Source: Bacteroidales bacterium
GTDB lineage: Bacteria > Bacteroidota > Bacteroidia > Bacteroidales > UBA932
DNA: 64,000 nt
Direction: 5' to 3'
Assembly (NCBI GenBank): GCA_015060205.1
Contig: SUYY01000004.1
Coordinates: 1-64,000, forward strand
Part shown: piece after piece, positions 7,957 through 15,238 of the stretch
Layout: every line of letters starts with the position of its first letter
Numbering within the stretch: position 1 is the first letter of the stretch
Position numbers and translations under genes: made by a program
The notes under the pieces: model-generated
What the model was told of the DNA's origin: nothing
Databases searched by the model: none
What the model saw: only the letters and a program-made list of their open reading frames with translations

Positions 7957-8835
7957 TCAGCGCCTCGGATGGTGTTGCGCGATGACGGAATGCCATGTGG
8001 ATGTGTCGATGTGAGTATATATCTCAGTTGTCGAGACACTCTCATGGCCGAGCATTTCCTGCACCAGACGTATATCTGCACCGTTCTCTATGAGATGAGT
8101 GGCAAAGGAATGTCTGAATGTATGTGGGGAAATATTTTTCCTGACCCCGGCCAGAAGCGCCATGTTCTTCACCGTCTTGAATGCCGAGACACGGCTCAAT
8201 GGTGTGCCATATCTGTTTACAAAGACATATTCCGACCTTGAAAACTCCATCGGCCGTTCTTCAAGATACTTGAGCAAGGCGTCGGATGCCACTTCACCGA
8301 CCGGCACCAGACGCTCCTTGTTTCCTTTTCCTATTATACGGATGAATCCTTCGTCCAGATACATGAGAGGTATCTTGAGACCGACCGCCTCGGAAACGCG
8401 GAGTCCACATCCGTAAAGGGTTTCCAGAAGAGCCTTGTCACGCAGTCCAAGCCAGGTGGATGTATCCACGGCATCAATTATCGCCGTCACCTCACCGACA
8501 GAAAGGACATCAGGAAGATATCTTCCGAGTTTAGGTCCTTCTACCTTGTCACAAGGGTTGTCCTTCATGAGTCCTTCAAGGACGAGCCATTTAAAGAAAG
8601 ACCTTAGGGCACTGAGCATGCGGGCCTGAGAGCGTTTTGATGAGCATGTCAGGGATGTCAGGAACATCTGCACATCTTCATGGGACACATCTGACAGGGT
8701 ACCGTCGAAGAAATCGAGGAAATGTCCCACATCAGAGCAGTACGATGCCACAGTATTCTGTGACATCGCACGCTCCATGCGGAGGTAGTAGTTATAGTCC
8801 TTGAGGATACGGACTTTGGTATTAGATTTCTCCAC
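7957..8835 (-). CDS. xerD: Xer-type tyrosine recombinase
   Basis: A 292-residue site-specific recombinase that resolves chromosome dimers at dif sites. The N-terminal SAM-like domain (about 10-95, LKDYNYYLRMERAMSQNTVASY) precedes the catalytic domain. Catalytic residues visible are Arg in CGLRVSEAVGL, His and Arg in HTFRHSFATHL, His in LGHESVSTTEIY and the nucleophile Tyr in EIYTHI. The start is a GTG at 8835: no ATG lies between the preceding stop and the conserved N-terminal helix, and this GTG is part of a dispersed repeat (see repeat at 8825). XerD is preferred to XerC from the overall pattern; XerC is not excluded. It follows the dpp3 stop by 81 bases. Confidence 0.9.
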   Translation of the reverse strand: MEKSNTKVRILKDYNYYLRMERAMSQNTVASYCSDVGHFLDFFDGTLSDVSHEDVQMFLTSLTCSSKRSQARMLSALRSFFKWLVLEGLMKDNPCDKVEGPKLGRYLPDVLSVGEVTAIIDAVDTSTWLGLRDKALLETLYGCGLRVSEAVGLKIPLMYLDEGFIRIIGKGNKERLVPVGEVASDALLKYLEERPMEFSRSEYVFVNRYGTPLSRVSAFKTVKNMALLAGVRKNISPHTFRHSFATHLIENGADIRLVQEMLGHESVSTTEIYTHIDTSTWHSVIAQHHPRR

Positions 8836-8914
8836 TCGCTTCGCTCGGTCGAAATGACAGTGATCAGGTTCGGTCGAATGACTATTACAAGTCTTGTCAA
8901 TGACAGTGATCAGG
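8825..8914. repeat. Dispersed repeat cluster supplying the xerD start codon
   Basis: 8825-8860 is a copy of the GATTTCTCCACT...GAAATGACAG repeat. The 16-base AATGACAGTGATCAGG occurs twice (8853-8868 and 8899-8914), with partial copies of the TCGGTCGAATGAC core between them. The repeat fills the space between dpp3 and xerD and encodes the first residues of XerD on the minus strand. Confidence 0.75.
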
Positions 8915-8916
8915 CT

Positions 8917-10905
8917 TTACAGAGTAGAGTATTTCTTGCCGTACTGAAGCATCTGGTCGAGATAGTTGTCGTTGTAGACGATCTTGTAGTCAACCACCTT
9001 GCCGGACTTCTTCACCGGAACGATTTCAGGATTGAGGAAACCTCCATAAGGTCTGAGTCGGAGTGCATTATAACGATCTTTGACCTCCTTGTGAAGTTCA
9101 GGATCGATATTGACCGCATATTTCTCGACAAGAGCCTTTCCTGCCTCGAAATCGCCCTCTGACTTGATACGCTGCACCTCTGCCAGAAGTTCTGCAAACA
9201 GAGAACGGAGAGCCTCGAAGTCATTTACAACGAAATATGTCTTGCCGTCGCGAACCTTCTTTTCTATGACATTGTCTGCCAGGCCCTTCTCATAGCACCA
9301 GTCAGCAATAAGTTTGCGGTTCTGCATATGCGCCTCGGTGTTCTTCTTGCCAAGTTCGATACGGGTGAACTGAGTAAAGAGACCGTTACGGATATATGAC
9401 TGATACTGAGCCTTGTACGCTTCCATATCCGGAATGATGCCAAGTTCCACAAGTTTAGGGTCCGCCAGATAGTAAAGTCCGAACAGGTCTGCACGTGCCT
9501 CCTCAAGCGTAGAACTGTACTCTCCGAGTGCATTAGGAGATGTGGTCGGAAGAAGTTGGCCTGAACCGTGGCCGAGACACTCGTGGAGATCGGTATGAAG
9601 GTCACCGGTGATGTCGCCGTATTTCTTCTCAAGGGCAATCTCCTCCTCTGACCATGCAAACTCTCCCAACATTCCCTTAGGAGCCTCCTGTGCAGCCTTG
9701 CTGTATGCAGAGGTAAGATTTGCAATAGTCACGGATTTGGAACCATGTTCACGACGGATCCAGTCTGCATTCGGAAGATTGATACCGATCGGAGCGGCAG
9801 GATAGCAGTCACCTGCAAGAGTTGCCACATTGATGACCTTTGCCGTCACTCCCTTCACCTGAGGTTTCTTGAAACGGGAGTCAACCGGTGAATTATCCTC
9901 GAACCACTGTGCGTTCTCACTGATGAGTTCCGTGCGGCGCGACGCCTCCTTGTCCTTGAAGTTCACCAGACCTTCCCATGTAGCCTTGCGTCCCAGAGGG
10001 TCATTGTAGTCCTCCACAAAGCCGTTAACAAAGTCTACAGTACCGAGGGTATCCTTCACCCACTTGATATTGTACTTATCCCAAAGTTCAAGGTCGCCGG
10101 TCCTGTAATACTCGATAAGGTCAGCGATACATTCCTTCTGGGTGTCATTCTCCGCCACAAGTGCAGCCTTTTCAAGTTCTGCGCATATCTTCTCCAGAGC
10201 AGGGCCATAAAGACCGCCTACCTTATATACTTCCTCATATATCTTTCCGTCAGCACCTTTGACAACCTTGCTGTTAAGACCGTATGACACCGGAGTCTTG
10301 TCTGCAGGGTCGACCATCTTTGCATAAAAGTCCTCCACTTCTTCCTTTGTCACGCCTTCGTAGAAGTTCACGGCAGACTCGACGACTATATCCTTCGTCT
10401 TGTCGGTGGACTTGCGTTGAGGGCACGCGTCATAATCATATATGAATGTAAGGACACGCTGGTCATATGCGTCGACTGCTTTCATCAGTTCCGCAAAATA
10501 TTCCTTGCTGCACACAGGGAAGAACTTGTCTTCGGCATAATGGTGATGGACTCCGTTGCTGAAGAAGACTCTCTTAGCATATATCTCGAAATGTTTGAAA
10601 TCCTCGCACTGACGGTCACCATTGTAATTCTCAAGAATGGTCTCCAAAGTCTTCCTGACCGGGAGATTGTAACGGCAGTTCTGCATCCAGATGATGTCAC
10701 GGCCATATTTTGCCGCTTCTGCAAGATGATACACATATTCCTTCTGCTGGAGAGTAAGGTCGTCCCATCCGGGAACCTGATACCTCATTATCTTGAGGTC
10801 GGCAAATTCATCTACGAGGTATTTGAAATCCTCCTGTCCGCCGGCACATGATAGCGCAGATGCGGATATTCCTGCGATTGCAATCATTCTGACAATTGTT
10901 TTCAT
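8917..10905 (-). CDS. Dipeptidyl peptidase III, family M49, lipoprotein
   Basis: A zinc metallopeptidase of 662 residues that removes dipeptides from the N-terminus of short peptides. The signal ends SASALSCAGG, suggesting a periplasmic or surface lipoprotein. The M49 zinc motif HECLGH is at about 441-446 and the second ligand motif EEARAD at about 468-473. The substrate-binding segment AGDCYPAAPIGINLPN lies near 365-380, as in Bacteroides DPP III. Length matches the family. It is transcribed divergently from the C11 peptidase gene from its own promoter. A second, shorter M49 relative is encoded at 20409-22007. Confidence 0.93.
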   Translation of the reverse strand: MKTIVRMIAIAGISASALSCAGGQEDFKYLVDEFADLKIMRYQVPGWDDLTLQQKEYVYHLAEAAKYGRDIIWMQNCRYNLPVRKTLETILENYNGDRQCEDFKHFEIYAKRVFFSNGVHHHYAEDKFFPVCSKEYFAELMKAVDAYDQRVLTFIYDYDACPQRKSTDKTKDIVVESAVNFYEGVTKEEVEDFYAKMVDPADKTPVSYGLNSKVVKGADGKIYEEVYKVGGLYGPALEKICAELEKAALVAENDTQKECIADLIEYYRTGDLELWDKYNIKWVKDTLGTVDFVNGFVEDYNDPLGRKATWEGLVNFKDKEASRRTELISENAQWFEDNSPVDSRFKKPQVKGVTAKVINVATLAGDCYPAAPIGINLPNADWIRREHGSKSVTIANLTSAYSKAAQEAPKGMLGEFAWSEEEIALEKKYGDITGDLHTDLHECLGHGSGQLLPTTSPNALGEYSSTLEEARADLFGLYYLADPKLVELGIIPDMEAYKAQYQSYIRNGLFTQFTRIELGKKNTEAHMQNRKLIADWCYEKGLADNVIEKKVRDGKTYFVVNDFEALRSLFAELLAEVQRIKSEGDFEAGKALVEKYAVNIDPELHKEVKDRYNALRLRPYGGFLNPEIVPVKKSGKVVDYKIVYNDNYLDQMLQYGKKYSTL

Positions 10906-10936
10906 ATATTTTGCATTATTAATTACGACAATGTGA

Positions 10937-10944
10937 CAAATATA
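10937..10944 (-). promoter_or_regulatory. Promoter -7 box of the DPP III gene
   Basis: The minus strand reads TATATTTG (perfect TAnnTTTG), 31 bases upstream of the ATG at 10905. Confidence 0.6.
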
Positions 10945-10964
10945 CGAAATCGCTGAAATTTACA

Positions 10965-10972
10965 TATATTTG
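10965..10972 (+). promoter_or_regulatory. Promoter -7 box of the C11 peptidase gene
   Basis: TATATTTG on the plus strand, 23 bases before the ATG at 10996. Together with the minus-strand box it forms a compact divergent promoter region. Confidence 0.6.
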
Positions 10973-10995
10973 CAGTCCTATTTTACCACGTGCAA

Positions 10996-12288
10996 ATGAA
11001 TATTTTTTCCGACATATACGCAAGACTCATCGGCAAGGCGATTCTGATTCCGGTCCTCCTTGCCGCAATCTTCGCCTGTGAGCAGGTAGAGCAGCAGGGA
11101 CCGAAGAGGGTCTTCATCGTATATTCGATAGGATACAACAATCTTTCAAGTTATCTCAAGGAGGACATAGAGGACCTTGAAAAAAGTTACTCGTCAATCG
11201 GAGGGAACAATCATGTGGTGGTTTTCAGCCACAGCACAAAAGGGAAAAGCAACTACACCACCCCGAACCCTCCGGTCGTATTCAGTTTCAGGAAACTCGG
11301 GTCCGGAAAAGTCGTCAGAGACACTCTTATGGTCATGGAGCCGAATACCGTTTCAGCATCCGCAGAGACACTCAGAGAGGTTCTTACATTCATTCAGGAT
11401 AGATATCAGGAGGCGGAATACAGCATTCTGTTCTCTTCTCACGGCACAGGATGGGCACCTGCAGACTACTGCAACAGAGCAGATGAGTACGAAAACAGTT
11501 ATTCCGGCCTGCAGATGCGCATGGGAAGACAGACGACCGGAAGAGAACCCTATTGGGGAGTGGTACCGGAAGACGGAGGTCCGGTGGTGAAGAGTTTCGG
11601 TGTGCAGAACATAACATCGAATACTTATCACGAGATGGATATTACCGACATGGCGGATGCTTTCCCGATGAAGGTCAAGACCTTGATTTTCGACGCATGC
11701 TTCATGGGTGGTATCGAGACAGCATACGAACTCAGTGACGTCGCACAGACCGTGATCGCATCCCAGACCGAGATACTTGCGGACGGAATGGATTACACAT
11801 CCATGCTGAAATACATATTCCGAGACAATCTGAAAGGATTCTGCGAAAACTATTTCAACTACTACAACTCCAAGTCCGGCGCATATCAGTCCGCAACCAT
11901 CTCAATGATCGACTGCAGCAGACTCGAGCCGCTTGCACGCATATGCAGGGAGATATTCGAAATACAGAGGGAGCAGATCGCTTCCCTCGAAGGGTCGTAC
12001 GAAGTGCAACGGTACTACAGGAGAACCTATTCCAGTGAGCACAAATGGTTCTACGACCTGGAGGACATCATCATGCATACCGAAGCGTCAGAGGAGCAGA
12101 TAGAGGCCCTCAAGACCGCTCTTGAGGGTTGTGTAACATATAAGGCTGCGACAGAGCATTTCATAAACGACATCACGATCATAGCGCATAGCGGACTGAG
12201 CATGTATCTTCCGTATGCAGACCGCCGGTATCTGAACGATTTCTACAAGACCCTCAAATGGAACAAGGACACAGGTCTCGTCAAATAA
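10996..12288 (+). CDS. Clostripain-like cysteine peptidase, family C11, lipoprotein
   Basis: A 430-residue exported protein; the ATG at 10996 is preferred over the in-frame GTG two codons upstream. The signal ends LLAAIFACEQ, a lipobox. The caspase-like C11 fold is shown by the catalytic His in FSSHGTGWAP (about residue 149) and the catalytic Cys in IFDACFMGG (about residue 235), with SQTEILADGMDY downstream. C11 peptidases cleave after Arg or Lys, and Bacteroides homologues (fragipain, PmC11) are surface or secreted proteases. Here the enzyme probably acts at the cell surface on host or dietary protein, or in maturing other proteins. Confidence 0.92.
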   Translation: MNIFSDIYARLIGKAILIPVLLAAIFACEQVEQQGPKRVFIVYSIGYNNLSSYLKEDIEDLEKSYSSIGGNNHVVVFSHSTKGKSNYTTPNPPVVFSFRKLGSGKVVRDTLMVMEPNTVSASAETLREVLTFIQDRYQEAEYSILFSSHGTGWAPADYCNRADEYENSYSGLQMRMGRQTTGREPYWGVVPEDGGPVVKSFGVQNITSNTYHEMDITDMADAFPMKVKTLIFDACFMGGIETAYELSDVAQTVIASQTEILADGMDYTSMLKYIFRDNLKGFCENYFNYYNSKSGAYQSATISMIDCSRLEPLARICREIFEIQREQIASLEGSYEVQRYYRRTYSSEHKWFYDLEDIIMHTEASEEQIEALKTALEGCVTYKAATEHFINDITIIAHSGLSMYLPYADRRYLNDFYKTLKWNKDTGLVK

Positions 12289-12310
12289 CCGATGTTTCTT
12301 AAATAAAATA

Positions 12311-12340
12311 TTTGATTTTCAAATAATTTGTCTATCTTTG
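12311..12340 (+). promoter_or_regulatory. Promoter of rplY-pth
   Basis: TTTG at 12311-12314, an 18-base spacer and TATCTTTG at 12333-12340 fit the Bacteroidota consensus. Transcription would start near 12347, giving a leader of about 195 bases. Confidence 0.75.
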
Positions 12341-12344
12341 CAGC

Positions 12345-12542
12345 CCCAAAAAATTTGGTCTAAAAAGCATGGTGCTTTTTGGTGCAATGGGTTTTTTCGA
12401 TGAAAAACCGACAGATTCGAGGCGGACGAGCCGACAAAACCGGAGCAACCTTTCGGTTGTGAGGATTTTAGAGGCGAAGTCCAACGAAGAAGATTAGGAT
12501 TTTTCTCGAAAAAATGAGTAACACATTTTAATTCTAACAACA
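12345..12542 (+). promoter_or_regulatory. Long structured 5' leader of rplY
   Basis: The ~200-base untranslated region contains three clear hairpins: AAAAAGCA/TGCTTTTT (12362-12380), GGTTTTT/AAAAACC (near 12388-12407) and CAACC/GGTTG with a TTTC loop (12446-12459). It also holds a 42-codon frame (12369-12497, starting MVLFGAMGFFDEK). It may be an autoregulatory ribosomal-protein leader or a short-ORF leader. I do not recognise it as a known RNA family. Confidence 0.5.
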
Positions 12543-13127
12543 ATGAAACACATTGAACTCAAAGGCCAGATCCGTGAGGCTGGCAACAAGGCTGCAGTAA
12601 AGGCAGTTCGCAGAGCAGGACAGGTTCCTTGCAACATTTATGGACTTGGCATCGAGAACGTACTCTTCACAGTAGAGGCACAGGATCTTAAGGCTATCAC
12701 TCACACTCCTAACTCATACATCGTAGACCTCGAACTCAACAACGGCACAAAGATGTACGCTGTACTTCACGAAGTTCAGTATCATCCGGTATCTGACGAG
12801 GCTCTTCACGTAGACTTCCTCGCAGTAAACGAAGAGAAGCCTGTTACTATCGAGGTTCCTGTCAAGGTTACAGGTCACTCAGAGGGTGTCAAGATGGGTG
12901 GTAAACTCCTCGTTTCAAGCCGCAAACTTCGCGTAAGCGCTATGATGAACAACCTTCCTGACGTTCTTGAGGTAGATTCTACTCACCTTATGATCGGCAA
13001 GCAGATCGTTGCAGGCGACCTCAACTTCGAGGGTGTAAGCATCGTTTCTCCTAAGGCTACAATCATCTGCTCAGTACGTCCTACACGTGCTACTCAGCAG
13101 GCTAAGATGGAGCAGAGCAAGAAATAA
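12543..13127 (+). CDS. rplY: 50S ribosomal protein L25/general stress protein Ctc
   Basis: A 194-residue, long (Ctc-type) L25 protein that binds 5S rRNA in the central protuberance. Residues ~1-90 are the L25 domain (MKHIELKGQIREAGNKAAVK, VPCNIYG, HEVQYHPVSDEALHVDFLAV). Residues ~95-185 are the TL5/Ctc C-terminal beta domain (KPVTIEVPVKVTGHSEGVK, GGKLLVSSRKLRV). Codon use is strongly biased, as expected for a ribosomal protein. The gene has its own promoter and long leader and is followed 11 bases later by pth, the common rplY-pth arrangement. Confidence 0.96.
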   Translation: MKHIELKGQIREAGNKAAVKAVRRAGQVPCNIYGLGIENVLFTVEAQDLKAITHTPNSYIVDLELNNGTKMYAVLHEVQYHPVSDEALHVDFLAVNEEKPVTIEVPVKVTGHSEGVKMGGKLLVSSRKLRVSAMMNNLPDVLEVDSTHLMIGKQIVAGDLNFEGVSIVSPKATIICSVRPTRATQQAKMEQSKK

Positions 13128-13138
13128 TCCGAACTGGT

Positions 13139-13714
13139 ATGAATTATTTGATCGTCGGTTTAGGAAATATCGGCGTCGAATATGCCAACACCAGACACAA
13201 CATGGGATTTATGGTATTGGATGCCTGGGCACAGGCATCCAATATTGTTTTTGAGTCTGGAAGATATGGCTACACGGCGACGGTTTCCTTCAAAGGCAGG
13301 AAGTTCACACTTCTGAAGCCTTCCACATACATGAACCTCAGCGGCAAGGCGGTACGCTACTGGATGAACGAACTGAAGATTCCTCTGGAAAACCTTCTGG
13401 TGATTTCAGACGACCTGAATATCCCGTTCGGAACACTCCGTCTACGTAAGAACGGAAGTGCGGGAGGGCATAACGGTCTGACCAACATCACAGAACTTCT
13501 TGGAACACAGGACTATGCACGCATCAGAGTCGGTATAGGCAATGAATTCGGCAGAGGACAGCAGATAGGATATGTACTTGGCGAACTTGCCGAAGAAGAA
13601 GCGCAGCAGATGCCTGAGATTTCCAAGAGAGTCATAGAAGGCATAAAGGCCTGGGCCACCATTGGAGCAGACCGGGCCATGAATGTTGTGAACACACGTC
13701 CAAAGCAGCAATAA
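13139..13714 (+). CDS. pth: Peptidyl-tRNA hydrolase
   Basis: Pth releases tRNA from prematurely dropped peptidyl-tRNA. The 191-residue protein has the family N-terminus MNYLIVGLGNIGVEYANTRHNMGF with catalytic His in TRHN, followed by LLKPSTYMNLSGKAV, the catalytic Asp region LLVISDDLNIPFGTLRLRKNGSAGGHNGL and QDYARIRVGIG. All key positions look intact. It is cotranscribed with rplY. Confidence 0.96.
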   Translation: MNYLIVGLGNIGVEYANTRHNMGFMVLDAWAQASNIVFESGRYGYTATVSFKGRKFTLLKPSTYMNLSGKAVRYWMNELKIPLENLLVISDDLNIPFGTLRLRKNGSAGGHNGLTNITELLGTQDYARIRVGIGNEFGRGQQIGYVLGELAEEEAQQMPEISKRVIEGIKAWATIGADRAMNVVNTRPKQQ

Positions 13715-13845
13715 TCCTGTCAAAAAGTTGCTTAAGACATTTGTAATCACATGTTTTTAATCAATTATTTGGTATTTCAAAAAAATAAATTTACTTTAGC
13801 GAAAATTTTTACGCTAAAAGTTTAACCGATTAAATCACAATCAAA

Positions 13846-14019
13846 ATGAAGGATCTCGTTAATGCTATCGTAGCAGAGTATGAAGTTTTCGCAGCAAACG
13901 CTGCTGCTCAGGCAGAAAAAGGTAACAAGGCAGCAGGCGCACGCGCTCGCAAGTCTTCTCTCGCAATCGAGAAGATGATGAAGGAGTTCAGAAAGGCTTC
14001 TATCGAGGCTGCTAAATAA
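13846..14019 (+). CDS. Hc1-like small histone H1-type protein
   Basis: A 57-residue, Lys/Arg/Ala-rich cytoplasmic protein from ATG 13846 to TAA 14017-14019. It starts MKDLVNAIVAEYEVFAANAA and contains KGNKAAGARARKSSLAIEKM and KEFRKAS. This matches the short histone H1/Hc1-like proteins (PF07432) found in nearly all Bacteroidota, thought to bind DNA or to be nucleoid-associated. It has an AT-rich upstream region and a strong terminator, so it is monocistronic. Its biased codon use suggests high expression. Direct function in Bacteroidota is little studied. Confidence 0.88.
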   Translation: MKDLVNAIVAEYEVFAANAAAQAEKGNKAAGARARKSSLAIEKMMKEFRKASIEAAK

Positions 14020-14040
14020 TTTTTCTCCCTCGAATCTTAG

Positions 14041-14071
14041 TGACTGTCCACCCGGGCAGTCATTTTTTTTT
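14041..14071 (+). terminator. Intrinsic terminator after the Hc1-like gene
   Basis: Stem GACTG-CC/GG-CAGTC with the loop ACCC, followed by a run of nine T (14063-14071). Confidence 0.9.
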
Positions 14072-14150
14072 GAAAAATATTTCAGATGGACTGCAACATT
14101 CCAAAACCTTTTTGCATCTTTGCATCAGGTTTAGGTTTTAGTACACGTTT

Positions 14151-14184
14151 AAGGGGCCGTAAAGCGCAATGCTTTCGACCCCTT
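14151..14184. other. Strong hairpin of unknown role between convergent genes
   Basis: AAGGGG/CCCCTT forms an outer stem and AAAGC/GCTTT an inner stem around the loop GCAAT; a T-rich stretch follows on the plus strand. Upstream lies CATCTTTG (14115-14122), one mismatch from a -7 box. It could end the minus-strand gene at 14213 or be part of a small RNA on the plus strand. Confidence 0.4.
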
Positions 14185-14212
14185 TACATTTTTATGTCAG
14201 ACATGGTGAGAT

Positions 14213-15187
14213 TTACATCACCACTTCCACATTGTCGAGCCAGAGAGTATTACCTACTCCGCCATAGAACGCCTTGCCGCAACTCGATATGGCATGAATC
14301 ATCAAGTGAGTCGGCTGTGTTCCCGCAGGTGCCCATCCGTCTTCCTGGATTATTACATTCTTTCCCTTGCTGTTGATGGCATGATATGCAGTTTCTGGGT
14401 CGTTCTTCAGACCCATATAGTCCTTGTAATACGGCATGGTTGTTATATCACCGTATCCTATGACAAGTTCATGACCGTTGATCCACTCAGGGATATCCTG
14501 CTCTATCCTTTCGATTGCCGTTCCGACTCTCAACGCATGCACCTGTCCGTCCTCGTCCTCCCACCTCTTCTGAAGTATCACAGTGAGTTCCGCGTGGTCC
14601 TCATAACCCATAGGCTTGAGTTTCGAGAATCCGGTTCCTCGGATCACCTCATGGCACACATCAGCCTTGTAGTCAAGACGCACAGCCCTTGGACAACCGG
14701 TAAAAGGAACTCCATAGAGAACCTTTGACATCGGATCCTTGGTTGTAGTGATAGGCTCAGGCAGTTCACCTATAAGTATGGCGCCCTGACAGGTAACATC
14801 CATATTTATCATACCCATGACCTTGACTTCCTCGATATGGGTCTCAAGTCTTGCACAGTAGCCGTCACCTCTTTTCTCCGGATATACTGTATTGTTGGTC
14901 TTGACGATTCCTGCAACGATAGCAAGGACATTGTTGGTGCGCCACAGATATGCGTCTGGAGCAGAGAACGGAGTCTTTCCTGTCTTCAGAGTATCCGACG
15001 GATTGCCATAGAATTCATATAGATACTCGGTGTTTCCTCCGATAAGGCCGGACTCTTTTACCTCGCGCTGAGTCCACATGTCGAATCTGCCATATGCATT
15101 GATTTTATTCACCACCGATTCCTGAGCAGACACCTCAAATCCTACAGCAAGAAAAGCCATCAAAAAAAATAATCTCTTGATTTTCAT
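14213..15187 (-). CDS. Secreted PCMD-like (putative carbohydrate metabolism) domain protein
   Basis: The start at 15187 (MKIKRLFFLMAFLAVGFEVSAQ) gives a clean signal peptide and a 324-residue exported protein; the longer upstream frame overlaps the divergent M6 gene. The mature part is mostly beta-strand and ends VGNTLWLDNVEVVM. Motifs such as YLWRTNNVLAIVAG and LDYKADV fit the PCMD family (PF13201) of Bacteroidota, thought to bind carbohydrate with a jelly-roll fold. No catalytic residues are evident. A -7 box (TATATTTG) is at 15215-15222 on the minus strand. The family call is by resemblance and moderately sure. Confidence 0.65.
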   Translation of the reverse strand: MKIKRLFFLMAFLAVGFEVSAQESVVNKINAYGRFDMWTQREVKESGLIGGNTEYLYEFYGNPSDTLKTGKTPFSAPDAYLWRTNNVLAIVAGIVKTNNTVYPEKRGDGYCARLETHIEEVKVMGMINMDVTCQGAILIGELPEPITTTKDPMSKVLYGVPFTGCPRAVRLDYKADVCHEVIRGTGFSKLKPMGYEDHAELTVILQKRWEDEDGQVHALRVGTAIERIEQDIPEWINGHELVIGYGDITTMPYYKDYMGLKNDPETAYHAINSKGKNVIIQEDGWAPAGTQPTHLMIHAISSCGKAFYGGVGNTLWLDNVEVVM

Positions 15188-15214
15188 AAAAAATGTGTAT
15201 ATTGCAATTCTGTA

Positions 15215-15222
15215 CAAATATA
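15215..15222 (-). promoter_or_regulatory. Promoter -7 box of the PCMD-like gene
   Basis: The minus strand reads TATATTTG, 27 bases upstream of the start at 15187. Confidence 0.55.
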
Positions 15223-15238
15223 CACGGTTTTTGCCAAA

